From Acidimicrobiales bacterium (GTDB lineage: Bacteria > Actinomycetota > Acidimicrobiia > Acidimicrobiales > SZUA-35): 64,000 nt of DNA. How positions within the stretch are numbered: position 1 is the first letter of the stretch; the number at the start of each line of letters is the position of its first letter. The translations under genes were made by a program, and so were the position numbers. The notes below the pieces were generated by a model. The model was not told where the DNA came from. It saw nothing but the letters and a program-made list of their open reading frames with translations, and searched no databases. Of this stretch, positions 34,301-41,650 are shown piece after piece. Location: assembly GCA_013003535.1 (NCBI GenBank), contig JABDIY010000024.1:1-64000 (forward strand), written 5' to 3'.

Positions 34301-34765
34301 GTGAACACCGAACCGGCTGAACTCCTTCGCTCCGGTGGTCATCGCGTTACCGACGCCCGGCTTCGGGTGTGGAGTGTGCTAGCCGATGCCACGGACCACC
34401 TCACCGCCGAAGAGGTTGCGGCTGCTGTTGGTGAGGTGGACCCATCGATCAACCTGGCCTCGGTCTACCGGTCTTTGGCGTTGTTCGAAGAGATGGGGGC
34501 CGTACGACAATCCCGGCTGGGTTCAGAGCGCGTGTCGTATTGGGAGCTCGGTCATCCGGACGAGCACTTCCACCTGGTCTGCCGAGTGTGCGGGTCAGTT
34601 GATCATCATCGCGGTTCCCTGGTAGGCCCCGTGCTGGAACATTTACGAGACGGCCATGGGTTCGCGGTGGAACGGATCGAGCTCACAGTGACCGGAGTCT
34701 GCACGGCCTGCGGACCGTTGCCGAACACGGGCGAAAACGCAGCGGGCTCCGAGTCACAAGAGTGA
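34301..34765 (+). CDS. Fur-family transcriptional regulator
   Basis: A 154-residue protein. A winged-helix DNA-binding part (GHRVTDARLRVWSVLADAT to ASVYRSLALFEEMGAVRQ) is followed by the metal-binding dimerisation part HPDEHFHLVCRVCGSVDHH (CxxC zinc site) and a second CTAC. It could be Fur, Zur or PerR; the motifs alone do not decide. GTG at 34301 (or 34298) is the start, as the N-terminus before the HTH is about 12 residues. It is divergent from the AST operon and shares its 72-nt control gap, so cross-regulation is possible. Confidence 0.85.
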   Translation: MNTEPAELLRSGGHRVTDARLRVWSVLADATDHLTAEEVAAAVGEVDPSINLASVYRSLALFEEMGAVRQSRLGSERVSYWELGHPDEHFHLVCRVCGSVDHHRGSLVGPVLEHLRDGHGFAVERIELTVTGVCTACGPLPNTGENAAGSESQE

Positions 34766-34818
34766 CCCGGAGCCCGGTTCCGCCGAACGCTACGTCACAG
34801 TGTGGCCGGTGACGTAGC
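34744..34818 (+). terminator. Two consecutive hairpins after the Fur-family gene
   Basis: GGGCTCCGAGTCAC (34744-34757) pairs with GTGACCCGGAGCCC (34762-34775) with one mismatch and a 4-nt loop, covering the stop codon. A second perfect stem, GCTACGTCAC (34789-34798) with GTGACGTAGC (34809-34818), follows. They separate the convergent Fur and CHRD genes and probably end both transcripts. There is no clear T-run. Confidence 0.6.
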
Positions 34819-34825
34819 CGCCCTC

Positions 34826-35296
34826 TCAGTTGCCGAGCTGGGCTCGCACCGCGCCACCGGGGAACTCGGCATTGTGAACGTTTACGTAGTACTCGCTTGA
34901 CTCCCGAAGCACGATGTCCGCGGCCAAGTCGGCGTCACCGGTATCGACGCAGCCCTCGGAATAACCGTTGACAGGGGGAGCCAGGGTCACGACGACCGGG
35001 CCGTTGCTGCCCGCGGTGGCTTCGTGGATGTGAGCTGCGGTTGGCGTGGCGATCTTGCTTACATAGAGCTCGAAACACACAACTCCGCCACCGGGGGAGG
35101 AGACCTCGGCGTAACCCCGACCGTTGGGGTCACCCACGATGCGATTGTTGGTTGCAGAGCTGTCAATTTCGGCGCGACCGCTGAAGTAGCCATCGGTGGA
35201 GGCTCCGCCGTGGGCGGCAGCAGCGATTCCGGTGAATCCGAAGCCGAGCGCAGCGGTAGCGGCGGCGAAAGTGGCGAACTTGGTGGACTTTTTCAT
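34826..35296 (-). CDS. Secreted CHRD-domain protein
   Basis: A 156-residue exported protein with a signal peptide (MKKSTKFATFAAATAALG, cleavage after about IAAAA). The mature part has the CHRD pattern: AAHIHEATAGSNGPVVVTLA (His-x-His) and YYVNVHNAEFPGGAVRAQL at the end. CHRD domains are beta modules first seen in chordin and are common in secreted bacterial proteins of unknown role. Two Cys residues (VVCFEL and EGCVD) may form a disulfide. Confidence 0.85.
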   Translation of the reverse strand: MKKSTKFATFAAATAALGFGFTGIAAAAHGGASTDGYFSGRAEIDSSATNNRIVGDPNGRGYAEVSSPGGGVVCFELYVSKIATPTAAHIHEATAGSNGPVVVTLAPPVNGYSEGCVDTGDADLAADIVLRESSEYYVNVHNAEFPGGAVRAQLGN

Positions 35297-35428
35297 ATCG
35301 GGTCAATCCTTTGTAGTGCGTGGTACCCGCGGTGGGTAGTGCGTGCTACCTCTTCGGACTGGTTGGCTGTTCGGATTGGAATCATCCAAACAATTGCAGG
35401 AAACCTGGTACGGCGTGCCCACGAGCCG

Positions 35429-35857
35429 TCAGTCGGTGGAGCCGCTTTGCGCCTTGCGGGCGGCCTTCCACTCTTCGTAGGAGATTACCGGGAGCCCGTC
35501 CTCGGCCCAGCCAGTGAAGCCCGACTCCACATGGCTCACTCTTGGCAGCCCCATGTCCTGCATCTGTTTGGTGGCCAACGCCGACCGCCAGCCCGCGGCA
35601 CAGCAGAATATGAACTCCCGCTCCTCGCTAAAGATCTCTTGTTGGTATGGGGAGTCCGCGGCCACCCAGAACTCCAGCATTCCGCGCGGCGCATGGTGAG
35701 CTCCCTCTGCCACGCCAAGGCGTTGAAGCTCACGAACATCGCGGATATCCACGAGCAGCGCCCCCTCTTCGGTGACTCGTCGGTGGGCTTCGGCCGTGCT
35801 GAGATTCTCGATCTCGGCCTTGGCGGCCTCAACCATTTCCATAACGCTCTTGATCAT
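35429..35857 (-). CDS. Rhodanese-domain sulfurtransferase
   Basis: A 142-residue single-domain rhodanese. The active-site loop is FCCAAGWRSA, with the persulfide-forming Cys in the CxxGxR motif; the substrate-side motif LLVDIRDVRELQRLGV is also seen. It transfers sulfane sulfur, for example to cyanide or acceptor proteins. It lies 9 nt after the P450 gene on the same strand and is probably co-transcribed with it. Confidence 0.87.
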   Translation of the reverse strand: MIKSVMEMVEAAKAEIENLSTAEAHRRVTEEGALLVDIRDVRELQRLGVAEGAHHAPRGMLEFWVAADSPYQQEIFSEEREFIFCCAAGWRSALATKQMQDMGLPRVSHVESGFTGWAEDGLPVISYEEWKAARKAQSGSTD

Positions 35858-35866
35858 CGTCCCAGA

Positions 35867-37165
35867 CTAAGCGGTTGGCTGGTCCCACTCCAGATAGAGC
35901 GTTTCGGGCCCGCGGAAGGTGATGTTGGGAAATACGCTGAGTTTCTGATCGGGTTTCAGACGCAGCGACGGAGCCTTCTGCGTCAAGAGCTCCAGCGCAA
36001 TTCTCGCTTCCATCTTGGCTAGACCTGCACCGAGACAATGGTGGATGCCTTTGCCAAAACTGATGTTTCGGGCGGCGTTGGGCCGGGAGATGTTGAAGGT
36101 ATCGGGCTGTTCAAACATCTCGGGCTGCCGGTTGGCGGCAGCGAAATTCAGAAAGATCGGGGTCCCCGCCGGGAGTTCCACACCGCCCAGCGTGGTGTTT
36201 TCGATCGTCACTCGCCGCCAGGCGATCTGACTGCTTTCGTAGCGCAATGTCTCATCAACTGCGTTGGGAATGAGCGTTGGGTCCGCACATATGGCATCCC
36301 ACTGGTCCCGATGATCGAAAAGGCACAGCAAAGAATTGCAGAGAAGATTCGTGACGGGGTCATGGCCGGCGAATGACAGGCCATACACGATGGACTCCAC
36401 CTCCCGATAGGAGAGTTCGGTGTTGTCAGCATCGTGGGCATCGAGGAGTTCGGAGGCGAAGTCGTCTCGTCTGTTGTCTCGGCGATCGGCCACGAAATCA
36501 CGACAGTACCGCCAGTAGGTCAGCATGTGTTCTGCAATCTCCACCTGCTGGGCCGGGGAGGGCTTTCCCCAGGAGAAGGCCTTTCGGTCCGCACACCAGC
36601 CCTTGATCATCGTGTCGTGGCCCGGGGGGAATCCGATGAACCGGAAGACGATCTCGGCGGGCAGTGGGAACGCCACGGACGATACATACTCCGCACTTGT
36701 TCCGCTGGCCAGCATGTGGTCGATCATGACGGTGGCTCGGTCATACATGTACTGTTCGAGAGTTTTGAGCCTTCGGTTGGAAAACCCCTTGCGGGTATAG
36801 ACCCTGATGCGCCCATGATCGGGCTCGGGCCGGTTGCTCATCACCGCAATAGGGTCGAAGTCGGGGGCGTCGAGGATCGCCTTGGCTTCGGGGGCCAGTG
36901 GATAGATCGGGTCCTGCACGTTGGTTGAGGCGTAGGTATCGGGGTGCATGAAAACGTGTTCGATGTCTTCCATTCGGGTCACAATCACATAGCCCAGCTC
37001 TTCGGCATAGAAGATCGGGTGGTCCTCCCGTAGCTCCCGTGCGATCGGATACGGGTCTTGGAGATAGTCCGCATTGAGCGGGCTCCAACCGTGATTGACC
37101 GGACACCCGACGGGGGCGGTGGCGATCGTTTCGGGGGCGACGTGATAGGTGTTCTTCTGCGACAT
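35867..37165 (-). CDS. Cytochrome P450
   Basis: A 432-residue soluble P450. The heme-thiolate loop is FGKGIHHCLGAGLAKME (Cys377), the ExxR motif is in DETLRYESSQIAWRR and the oxygen-binding I-helix reads SFAGHDPVTNLL. In that helix Pro follows the acid, where a Thr often stands; the Thr is two residues later, which may or may not alter oxygen activation. No ferredoxin or reductase gene is adjacent. It is transcribed ahead of a rhodanese gene from a good promoter at 37244-37274. Substrate unknown. Confidence 0.93.
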   Translation of the reverse strand: MSQKNTYHVAPETIATAPVGCPVNHGWSPLNADYLQDPYPIARELREDHPIFYAEELGYVIVTRMEDIEHVFMHPDTYASTNVQDPIYPLAPEAKAILDAPDFDPIAVMSNRPEPDHGRIRVYTRKGFSNRRLKTLEQYMYDRATVMIDHMLASGTSAEYVSSVAFPLPAEIVFRFIGFPPGHDTMIKGWCADRKAFSWGKPSPAQQVEIAEHMLTYWRYCRDFVADRRDNRRDDFASELLDAHDADNTELSYREVESIVYGLSFAGHDPVTNLLCNSLLCLFDHRDQWDAICADPTLIPNAVDETLRYESSQIAWRRVTIENTTLGGVELPAGTPIFLNFAAANRQPEMFEQPDTFNISRPNAARNISFGKGIHHCLGAGLAKMEARIALELLTQKAPSLRLKPDQKLSVFPNITFRGPETLYLEWDQPTA

Positions 37166-37243
37166 AGCGGCCAGCCGATCCGGGGTTGTTTTGTCGCTCG
37201 TGCACGGAAATCTGGGCGCGAAGCGCGGTAGTTAACGTGTTAG

Positions 37244-37274
37244 ATTATAGAGCGGCCCGTTGGGCGGTCGTCAA
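37244..37274 (-). promoter_or_regulatory. Probable promoter of the P450-rhodanese unit
   Basis: On the minus strand TTGACG (37274-37269) and TATAAT (37249-37244) are 19 nt apart, so transcription would begin about 70 nt before the P450 start. A short palindrome TAACACGTTA overlaps the start site and could bind a regulator. The perfect -10 is notable in this GC-rich region. Confidence 0.5.
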
Positions 37275-37315
37275 GTTCAAGACCTCTATCGTGGGGTGGA
37301 ACCAAGGGAGAACGA

Positions 37316-37411
37316 ATGAAGGACCAGCTACTCATCGGCGGAACGTGGGTTGATGGATCCGATTGCATCTACGAGTTCTGCGAAACGCAGTACATCGCCA
37401 CCCAGTGGTAA
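37316..37411 (+). pseudogene. 5' stub of a lost aldehyde dehydrogenase gene
   Basis: A strong ribosome site (AAGGGAG) and ATG start a 31-codon frame beginning MKDQLLIGGTWVDGSD. This is the typical N-terminus of aldehyde dehydrogenases (compare DFYIDGAWVTPSGSE of the gene at 27013). After residue 16 the resemblance stops and the frame ends at 37411, inside the PAP2 gene. The natural reading is a deletion or insertion that joined the start of an ALDH gene to a foreign segment near 37363. A functional leader peptide is the alternative. Confidence 0.55.
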
Positions 37412-37893
37412 TCCCATCGCAGGGTCTGGTCACGGCGGCAGCGGCGCTGTCCGCCGCCGGTCGATATTCGATGCTGTGGTTGGCTGCGGCTGGTCTCGGC
37501 GTGGCGCTGGGTTCGGACCGCTCCAGTTTTGTTGTGTTCGTGCTCGCAGTTCTGGCCGAGTGGGTGCTGACCAATGGGCCGGTCAAGCTCCTCTTTCGCC
37601 GGGACCGGCCAGACAACTCCGACGTCCAAGCGATGGTTCCGACCTGGCTGCATCCGCCCCGATCCAGTTCTTTTCCCAGCGGACATTCGTCGGCGGCAGC
37701 CTTTGCCACCGTCATCTGGTGGGCGTACTCGCCGGTGGCCGGAGTGGCTGCCGCATTGGCCGCTCTGTTGATGGGGCTCAGCCGCATCGTGCTACGAGCT
37801 CACCACCCCACCGACGTGGTAGCCGGTCTTCTCTGGGGGGCAGCCTTAGCGGGGCTTTCGCTGGCGGTGTTCGGCGGTTCGCTGCCGAGCTAG
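37363..37893 (+). CDS. PAP2-family membrane phosphatase
   Basis: A membrane protein of up to 176 residues with the three phosphatase motifs complete: KLLFRRDRP, SSSFPSGHSSAA and SRIVLRAHHPTD (catalytic His and Asp). It would act on a lipid phosphate such as undecaprenyl or phosphatidate phosphate. The start is uncertain: TTG at 37363 or GTG at 37402, both without a clear ribosome site, and it lies inside the ALDH stub, so its original 5' end may be lost. Its stop overlaps the end of the DUF1707 gene by 4 nt. Confidence 0.82.
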   Translation: MHLRVLRNAVHRHPVVIPSQGLVTAAAALSAAGRYSMLWLAAAGLGVALGSDRSSFVVFVLAVLAEWVLTNGPVKLLFRRDRPDNSDVQAMVPTWLHPPRSSSFPSGHSSAAAFATVIWWAYSPVAGVAAALAALLMGLSRIVLRAHHPTDVVAGLLWGAALAGLSLAVFGGSLPS

Positions 37894-38507
37894 CGGCCTC
37901 GCAGCGCCCGCCACAGCCGCTGCATTCGCCCCTGGGGTACCTGGCTGAGGCTGTAGAGCCTGGCGTTACCGAAAAGCGAAGCCGCCACAACCCGCACGTA
38001 GGGTGCGCCAGCCACCGGGGTGGTGAGAGCAGAGTTGGCATCACCGAAAACGGTGACGGGCTCCATGGTGGCCCGAACACCGTCAGGGAGGACAACCGTT
38101 ACATCGTCGAAGATCGAGCGCACGCGCACGGTGATGTCCTGCTGAAGATCAGCCGACGACAGATCCACGAATACCTTGCCGAACCCGCTCCCGTAGTTGA
38201 GGTCACCGTTTGCCGCAATCCAGCCTCCCACCTTTATGTCGCCAAAAATCGAATAGCTGGTGCGGGCGATGGGGTGAGGCGGAGGCACGATTTCCGGGAC
38301 GTCATGAACTGGCAACCGACCGGTGACAGCGATGATCTCGGACAAGGTAGTGGCGCGATACACCTGGTCGAAAAGGTCGTCGAGTTCATCGAACTCCACT
38401 TCGTCATGGGCGACCGCTCGTTGGATCCGGTCAACTGCCACCCGTCGGTCATGGTCTGTTGCCGGCCTCTCGGGGTAGGGCGCCGGAGGCCGCGGTTCGA
38501 TCGCCAT
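37890..38507 (-). CDS. DUF1707 / LiaF-like envelope-stress protein
   Basis: A 205-residue protein. The N-terminus holds the DUF1707 helix-turn pattern RRVAVDRIQRAVAHDEVEF and DELDDLFDQVYRATTLSEI; the rest is a right-handed beta-type domain with IFGDIKVGGW, SIFDDVTVVLPDGV and VTVFGDANS, as in cell-wall-active antibiotic response (LiaF-like) proteins. No membrane helix is seen, so it is probably cytoplasmic and bound to partners. A hairpin downstream of potD separates it from the pot operon. Confidence 0.75.
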   Translation of the reverse strand: MAIEPRPPAPYPERPATDHDRRVAVDRIQRAVAHDEVEFDELDDLFDQVYRATTLSEIIAVTGRLPVHDVPEIVPPPHPIARTSYSIFGDIKVGGWIAANGDLNYGSGFGKVFVDLSSADLQQDITVRVRSIFDDVTVVLPDGVRATMEPVTVFGDANSALTTPVAGAPYVRVVAASLFGNARLYSLSQVPQGRMQRLWRALRGR

Positions 38508-38520
38508 GAAAAAAGACTAC

Positions 38521-38580
38521 GGGTCAGATCTTGCTTCTCCCCTGAGCTATCGGCCCGGGTGGAGAGAAGCAGATCTGACC
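38521..38580 (-). terminator. Rho-independent terminator of the pot operon
   Basis: GGGTCAGATCTTGCTTCTC (38521-38539) and GAGAAGCAGATCTGACC (about 38563-38580) form a stem of about 18 bp with one bulged base. On the minus strand the stem is followed by CTTTTTTC, a run of six T. It lies just after the potD stop (38590), so it ends the polyamine operon transcript before the DUF1707 start. Confidence 0.8.
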
Positions 38581-38589
38581 CGCTTGAAA

Positions 38590-39690
38590 CTAACCCTTTG
38601 CTCGGCTGAAGGCGTCCGCGTAGTTCGTCTCGAAGTCGCCTGTGTCGATGATGGACTCCAGTGTTTCCTGCCCACCGGTCAAGACCGTGGGGTCGGTGAG
38701 GAATGCGTTGAGTTCCTCATCGAGCAAGTCGATGGACGCACTGTTCGGCGTGCCGTAGTAGTTCCAGTTACTCAATGCCGCGCCCTGCTCGCCATCCAAC
38801 AACCAGTTGATGAACGTGTGAGCGGTGCATGGATGCGGCGCATCAAATGGGATGGCCATGTTGTCTATCCAGCGTGTGCCGCCTTCTTCGGGTACGAAGA
38901 ACACGTACCGGCTGGGATCGTCGGTTTCGAGGAACTGGGTGAACATGTCGCCGGAGTAACCGTGGGCGATGGCGGTTTCGCCGCTGGTGATGAGCTCGTC
39001 GCCGGAATCAGTGTTGAAGGCGGCGAGGTTGTCTTTGTATTCCGATACGAGCGCCTGCGCTTCGTCCAGTTGGCTTTGGTCGGTGGTGTTCAGTGAGTAC
39101 CCGAGGCTCTTGAGCGCCGCTCCGAGGGTTTCGCGCGGATCATCCAACAGGGTGATTCGTCCGCTGTAGTCAGCGGCGAAATCGCTGAACACGATGTCCC
39201 ACGAGCGGGGGAAATCGGTTCCGACCACTTCGGTGTCTACGGCGATGCCCGTGTAGCCCCATTGATAGGGAACTGCGTAGCTGCCATCGGGGTCATAGCT
39301 CGGGTTCGCAAAGTCTGGGGAAACGTTGCTCAAATTGGGGATGAGATCCTTGTTCAGCGCCTGGACATGTTCGCCGGCGATGAGAATGCCCACCATGTAG
39401 TCCGAGGGAACGATCACGTCGTAGCCGGAGTTTCCTGCGGCAATCTTGGGCTGGAGGACTTCGTTGGACTCGTAGGTGTCCATGGTGGCGCTGATTCCGT
39501 ATTCGGCGGCGAACTCATCCAGCTGTTCTTCGTCGATGTATTCGGCCCAGTTGTAGAGGGCGAGGTCGCCGTCTACCTGACCGACTTCGCAGGACCCGGC
39601 CGCGCTATCGCCACCGTCGGATCCACAGGCGGTGGCCAAGAAGCTGAGCGCTAAAAGGATTCCGACGGTTGCTTTCCCATTTGACTTCAT
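38590..39690 (-). CDS. potD: Polyamine-type ABC transporter, substrate-binding lipoprotein
   Basis: A 366-residue exported lipoprotein with lipobox LATAC. The mature part is PotD-like: LALYNWAEYIDEEQLDEFAA, GYDVIVPSDYMVGILI, and the aromatic/acidic groove segments GYSGDMFTQFL and EGGTRWIDNMAIP (Trp, Asp). The family binds putrescine or spermidine; here the operon also carries agmatinase, so agmatine is possible. It is the last gene, separated from potC by a stem-loop and with its own AGGGAG site, typical of the excess of binding protein over membrane parts. Confidence 0.9.
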   Translation of the reverse strand: MKSNGKATVGILLALSFLATACGSDGGDSAAGSCEVGQVDGDLALYNWAEYIDEEQLDEFAAEYGISATMDTYESNEVLQPKIAAGNSGYDVIVPSDYMVGILIAGEHVQALNKDLIPNLSNVSPDFANPSYDPDGSYAVPYQWGYTGIAVDTEVVGTDFPRSWDIVFSDFAADYSGRITLLDDPRETLGAALKSLGYSLNTTDQSQLDEAQALVSEYKDNLAAFNTDSGDELITSGETAIAHGYSGDMFTQFLETDDPSRYVFFVPEEGGTRWIDNMAIPFDAPHPCTAHTFINWLLDGEQGAALSNWNYYGTPNSASIDLLDEELNAFLTDPTVLTGGQETLESIIDTGDFETNYADAFSRAKG

Positions 39691-39742
39691 TCTCGTTGTT
39701 CTCCCTGATTGGTTCTGGGTGGGGCCCCGCCTAGCCCCGGAG

Positions 39743-39781
39743 CATTCTGGCACATCGGGACACGGGGAAAGTGGCAGAATG
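39743..39781 (-). promoter_or_regulatory. Stem-loop between potC and potD
   Basis: CATTCTGGCAC (39743-39753) pairs with GTGGCAGAATG (39771-39781), 10 of 11 positions, with a 17-nt loop. It lies between the potC stop and the potD start on the transcript. Such an element can stabilise or partly terminate mRNA and set different amounts of permease and binding protein. No U-run follows, so I do not call it a terminator. Confidence 0.45.
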
Positions 39782-39813
39782 CGATGATCGGCGGTGTTGT
39801 AATATTTGGCTTT

Positions 39814-40641
39814 TCAGGCTTCAGAGCCGCGATCCCCGCGTGCCCGTTCGGCCAGAAGCGACAACGCTACGAGGCCCATCGAGGCGATGAGCATGATCAC
39901 CGAAATCGCATTGATGAGCGGGGTTACACCCTTTCGGATCAGGCCGAACACGAAAACCGGAAGGGTGGTCCAGCCGGGGCCGGTGACGAATTCGGTAATA
40001 ACAACATCGTCTAGCGACAGCGTAAATGCCAACAACGCACCACCTGTGATACCCGGCATGATCGCCGGCAATGTGACATACCGGAAGGCCTGTCGACGGG
40101 TTGCGTAGAGATCCATGGCCGCCTCCTCCAACTGTTCGCTCATGCCCGATATTCGAGCTCGCACCACGATGGAGACGAAACTGATACTGAAGGCGATGTG
40201 GCTCAGCGTGATGGTTGCAAAGCCTTTGGAGAATCCGAACAGCGATGCTGCCTCCGCGAAGAAGAGGAGCAGCATGACGGCCATTGTGACGTCGGGAACG
40301 ATTACTGGCAGGTAGAGCAGAGCGTCGAAGAACGCGCGGCCGCGGAACCGGTAACGTTCGATCGCGAGGGCCGACATGGTTCCAAGAACAACGGCAACGA
40401 CGGTGGAGGCAACCGCAACCTTGAGGGAGTTGGTCAGCGCTCCCTTGGCCTGACGCGAGTTTCCGAAGTCCTCGTACCAGTCCAGGGTGAATCCGCCCCA
40501 CACTCCAACGTTGCGGCTATCGCTGAAGGAGTAGATTACCAGCACGACGATGGGTGCGTAGAAGAACAAATACACGAGCCAGGCATTGGCTGCCAAGAGC
40601 CTTCCTGTCTTCCCGGTTGGCCGCACCACCGACCCACTCAT
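39814..40641 (-). CDS. potC: Polyamine-type ABC transporter, permease C
   Basis: A 275-residue permease with six helices. The N-terminal FYAPIVVLVIYSFSDSRNVG is PotC-like and the EAA loop reads EQLEEAAMDLYATRRQAFRYVTL, which docks to the ATPase. The ATG at 40641 is the first start with family alignment; a longer frame to 40800 covers a repeat and potB sequence. A 115-nt gap containing repeat copy 2 separates it from potB. Confidence 0.93.
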   Translation of the reverse strand: MSGSVVRPTGKTGRLLAANAWLVYLFFYAPIVVLVIYSFSDSRNVGVWGGFTLDWYEDFGNSRQAKGALTNSLKVAVASTVVAVVLGTMSALAIERYRFRGRAFFDALLYLPVIVPDVTMAVMLLLFFAEAASLFGFSKGFATITLSHIAFSISFVSIVVRARISGMSEQLEEAAMDLYATRRQAFRYVTLPAIMPGITGGALLAFTLSLDDVVITEFVTGPGWTTLPVFVFGLIRKGVTPLINAISVIMLIASMGLVALSLLAERARGDRGSEA

Positions 40642-40702
40642 CGCGACCCCCTGGAGGGATGATCTGCGTTGAGCGGACCAGCTCGGTGTCCGCCAAGGCA
40701 TC

Positions 40703-40754
40703 TGTTGTAGGCCGAAGGCAGAGCCTCCGTGGCGTTTGAACGGCTCCCGGAGGG
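40703..40754 (-). repeat. Intergenic palindromic repeat, copy 2
   Basis: Reverse-strand copy of the element at 10118-10168 (about 44 of 52 positions). It starts 2 nt after the potB stop codon in the direction of transcription, as copy 1 starts 17 nt after its upstream gene's stop in the same sense. CCTCCG can again pair with CGGAGG and GCCG with CGGC, in the same interleaved order. It lies inside the pot operon, between potB and potC. Confidence 0.7.
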
Positions 40755-40756
40755 AA

Positions 40757-41650
40757 TCATAATGTGCGCCCGCCCTTGCGGAAGTAGATGAGCGTGGCAC
40801 TGAGCATCACGATCATGAGAACGAAGGACAGGGCGGCGCCGAAGGGGAAGTCTCGAGCTGATAGAAACTGCGTCACGATGTAGCTACCGAGGAGAGTGGT
40901 CTTCGCTCCACCCAGAATCGATGGGGTGACGTATGCCCCCAGGGAAGGCACGAAAACCAGTATGGATCCGGCGATGACGCCGGGCATCGAGAGCGGCAGC
41001 AGAATCCGTCTGAACGTTCCGAATCCGGTGGCGTAGAGGTCTCTGCTGGCTTCCAACAGTCGAGGGTCCACTCGTTCGATCGACGCGTAAAGCGGCAAGA
41101 TCATGAACGGCAGGAATCCGTAGACCAGACCCAACACCACGGCAACCTGGGTGAAAAGGAGCCGGCCCGAACCTAGACCGACCGCGGATGTTAGTTGGGA
41201 GTAGGGCCCGTCGGTTCCGAGGATTACCCGCCATGCATAGGTGCGGACAAGGAAGTTGGTCCAGAAGGGAATCATCACGAAGACCAGCATCAAGTTTCGG
41301 GTTCGTTCGCTTCGAGTCGCCATGTAGTAGCTGAACGGATACGCCAGCACGAGGCACACGACCGTGGTGAGCAGTGCCAGCCACGCAGACCGAAAAAGTA
41401 CGTCTCGAACCAAATCGTCGCCGAGGCGACGGTACGAGTTGAGGTTCCAGCCGCTCAGGTCGGTCCCGAATCGAGTCCGGGTGGCGAAGGAGTACACCAC
41501 CACGATCCCAAACGGGATCACGAAGAAGATGATCAGATAGAGATAGGCCGGCAACGCCAGCAAGGCGCCCCGACGGCGTCGTAGCCGCTCGTTGGAGTGC
41601 TCGAATTCGGGCGTCACCGCCTCGGCGATCGTCTCCACGGTGGTGGCCAT
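40757..41650 (-). CDS. potB: Polyamine-type ABC transporter, permease B
   Basis: A 297-residue permease with six helices. The N-terminus GALLALPAYLYLIIFFVIPF and the EAA loop DPRLLEASRDLYATGFGTFR are PotB/PotH-like, and FWTNFLVRTYAWRVILG is a typical helix-3 segment. The start at 41650 shares a base with the potA stop (TGATG). It forms the membrane channel with potC. The repeat copy 2 follows its stop by 2 nt. Confidence 0.93.
   Translation of the reverse strand: MATTVETIAEAVTPEFEHSNERLRRRRGALLALPAYLYLIIFFVIPFGIVVVYSFATRTRFGTDLSGWNLNSYRRLGDDLVRDVLFRSAWLALLTTVVCLVLAYPFSYYMATRSERTRNLMLVFVMIPFWTNFLVRTYAWRVILGTDGPYSQLTSAVGLGSGRLLFTQVAVVLGLVYGFLPFMILPLYASIERVDPRLLEASRDLYATGFGTFRRILLPLSMPGVIAGSILVFVPSLGAYVTPSILGGAKTTLLGSYIVTQFLSARDFPFGAALSFVLMIVMLSATLIYFRKGGRTL

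Noticed and set aside
35313-35347. Direct repeat GTAGTGCGTG with a small GGTAG/CTACC hairpin upstream of the CHRD gene
   Set aside because: Too short and weak to call an operator or terminator without comparison to relatives.
35867-37165. P450 I-helix with Pro after the acid (AGHDPVTN)
   Set aside because: Considered as a possible loss of the proton-relay Thr, but similar AGHEP-type helices exist and a Thr follows two residues later, so I do not call it defective.
37350-38609. 419-codon plus-strand frame across the PAP2 and DUF1707 genes
   Set aside because: Its sequence is Arg/Gly/Ser-rich without motifs and it crosses two genes that have clear family motifs.
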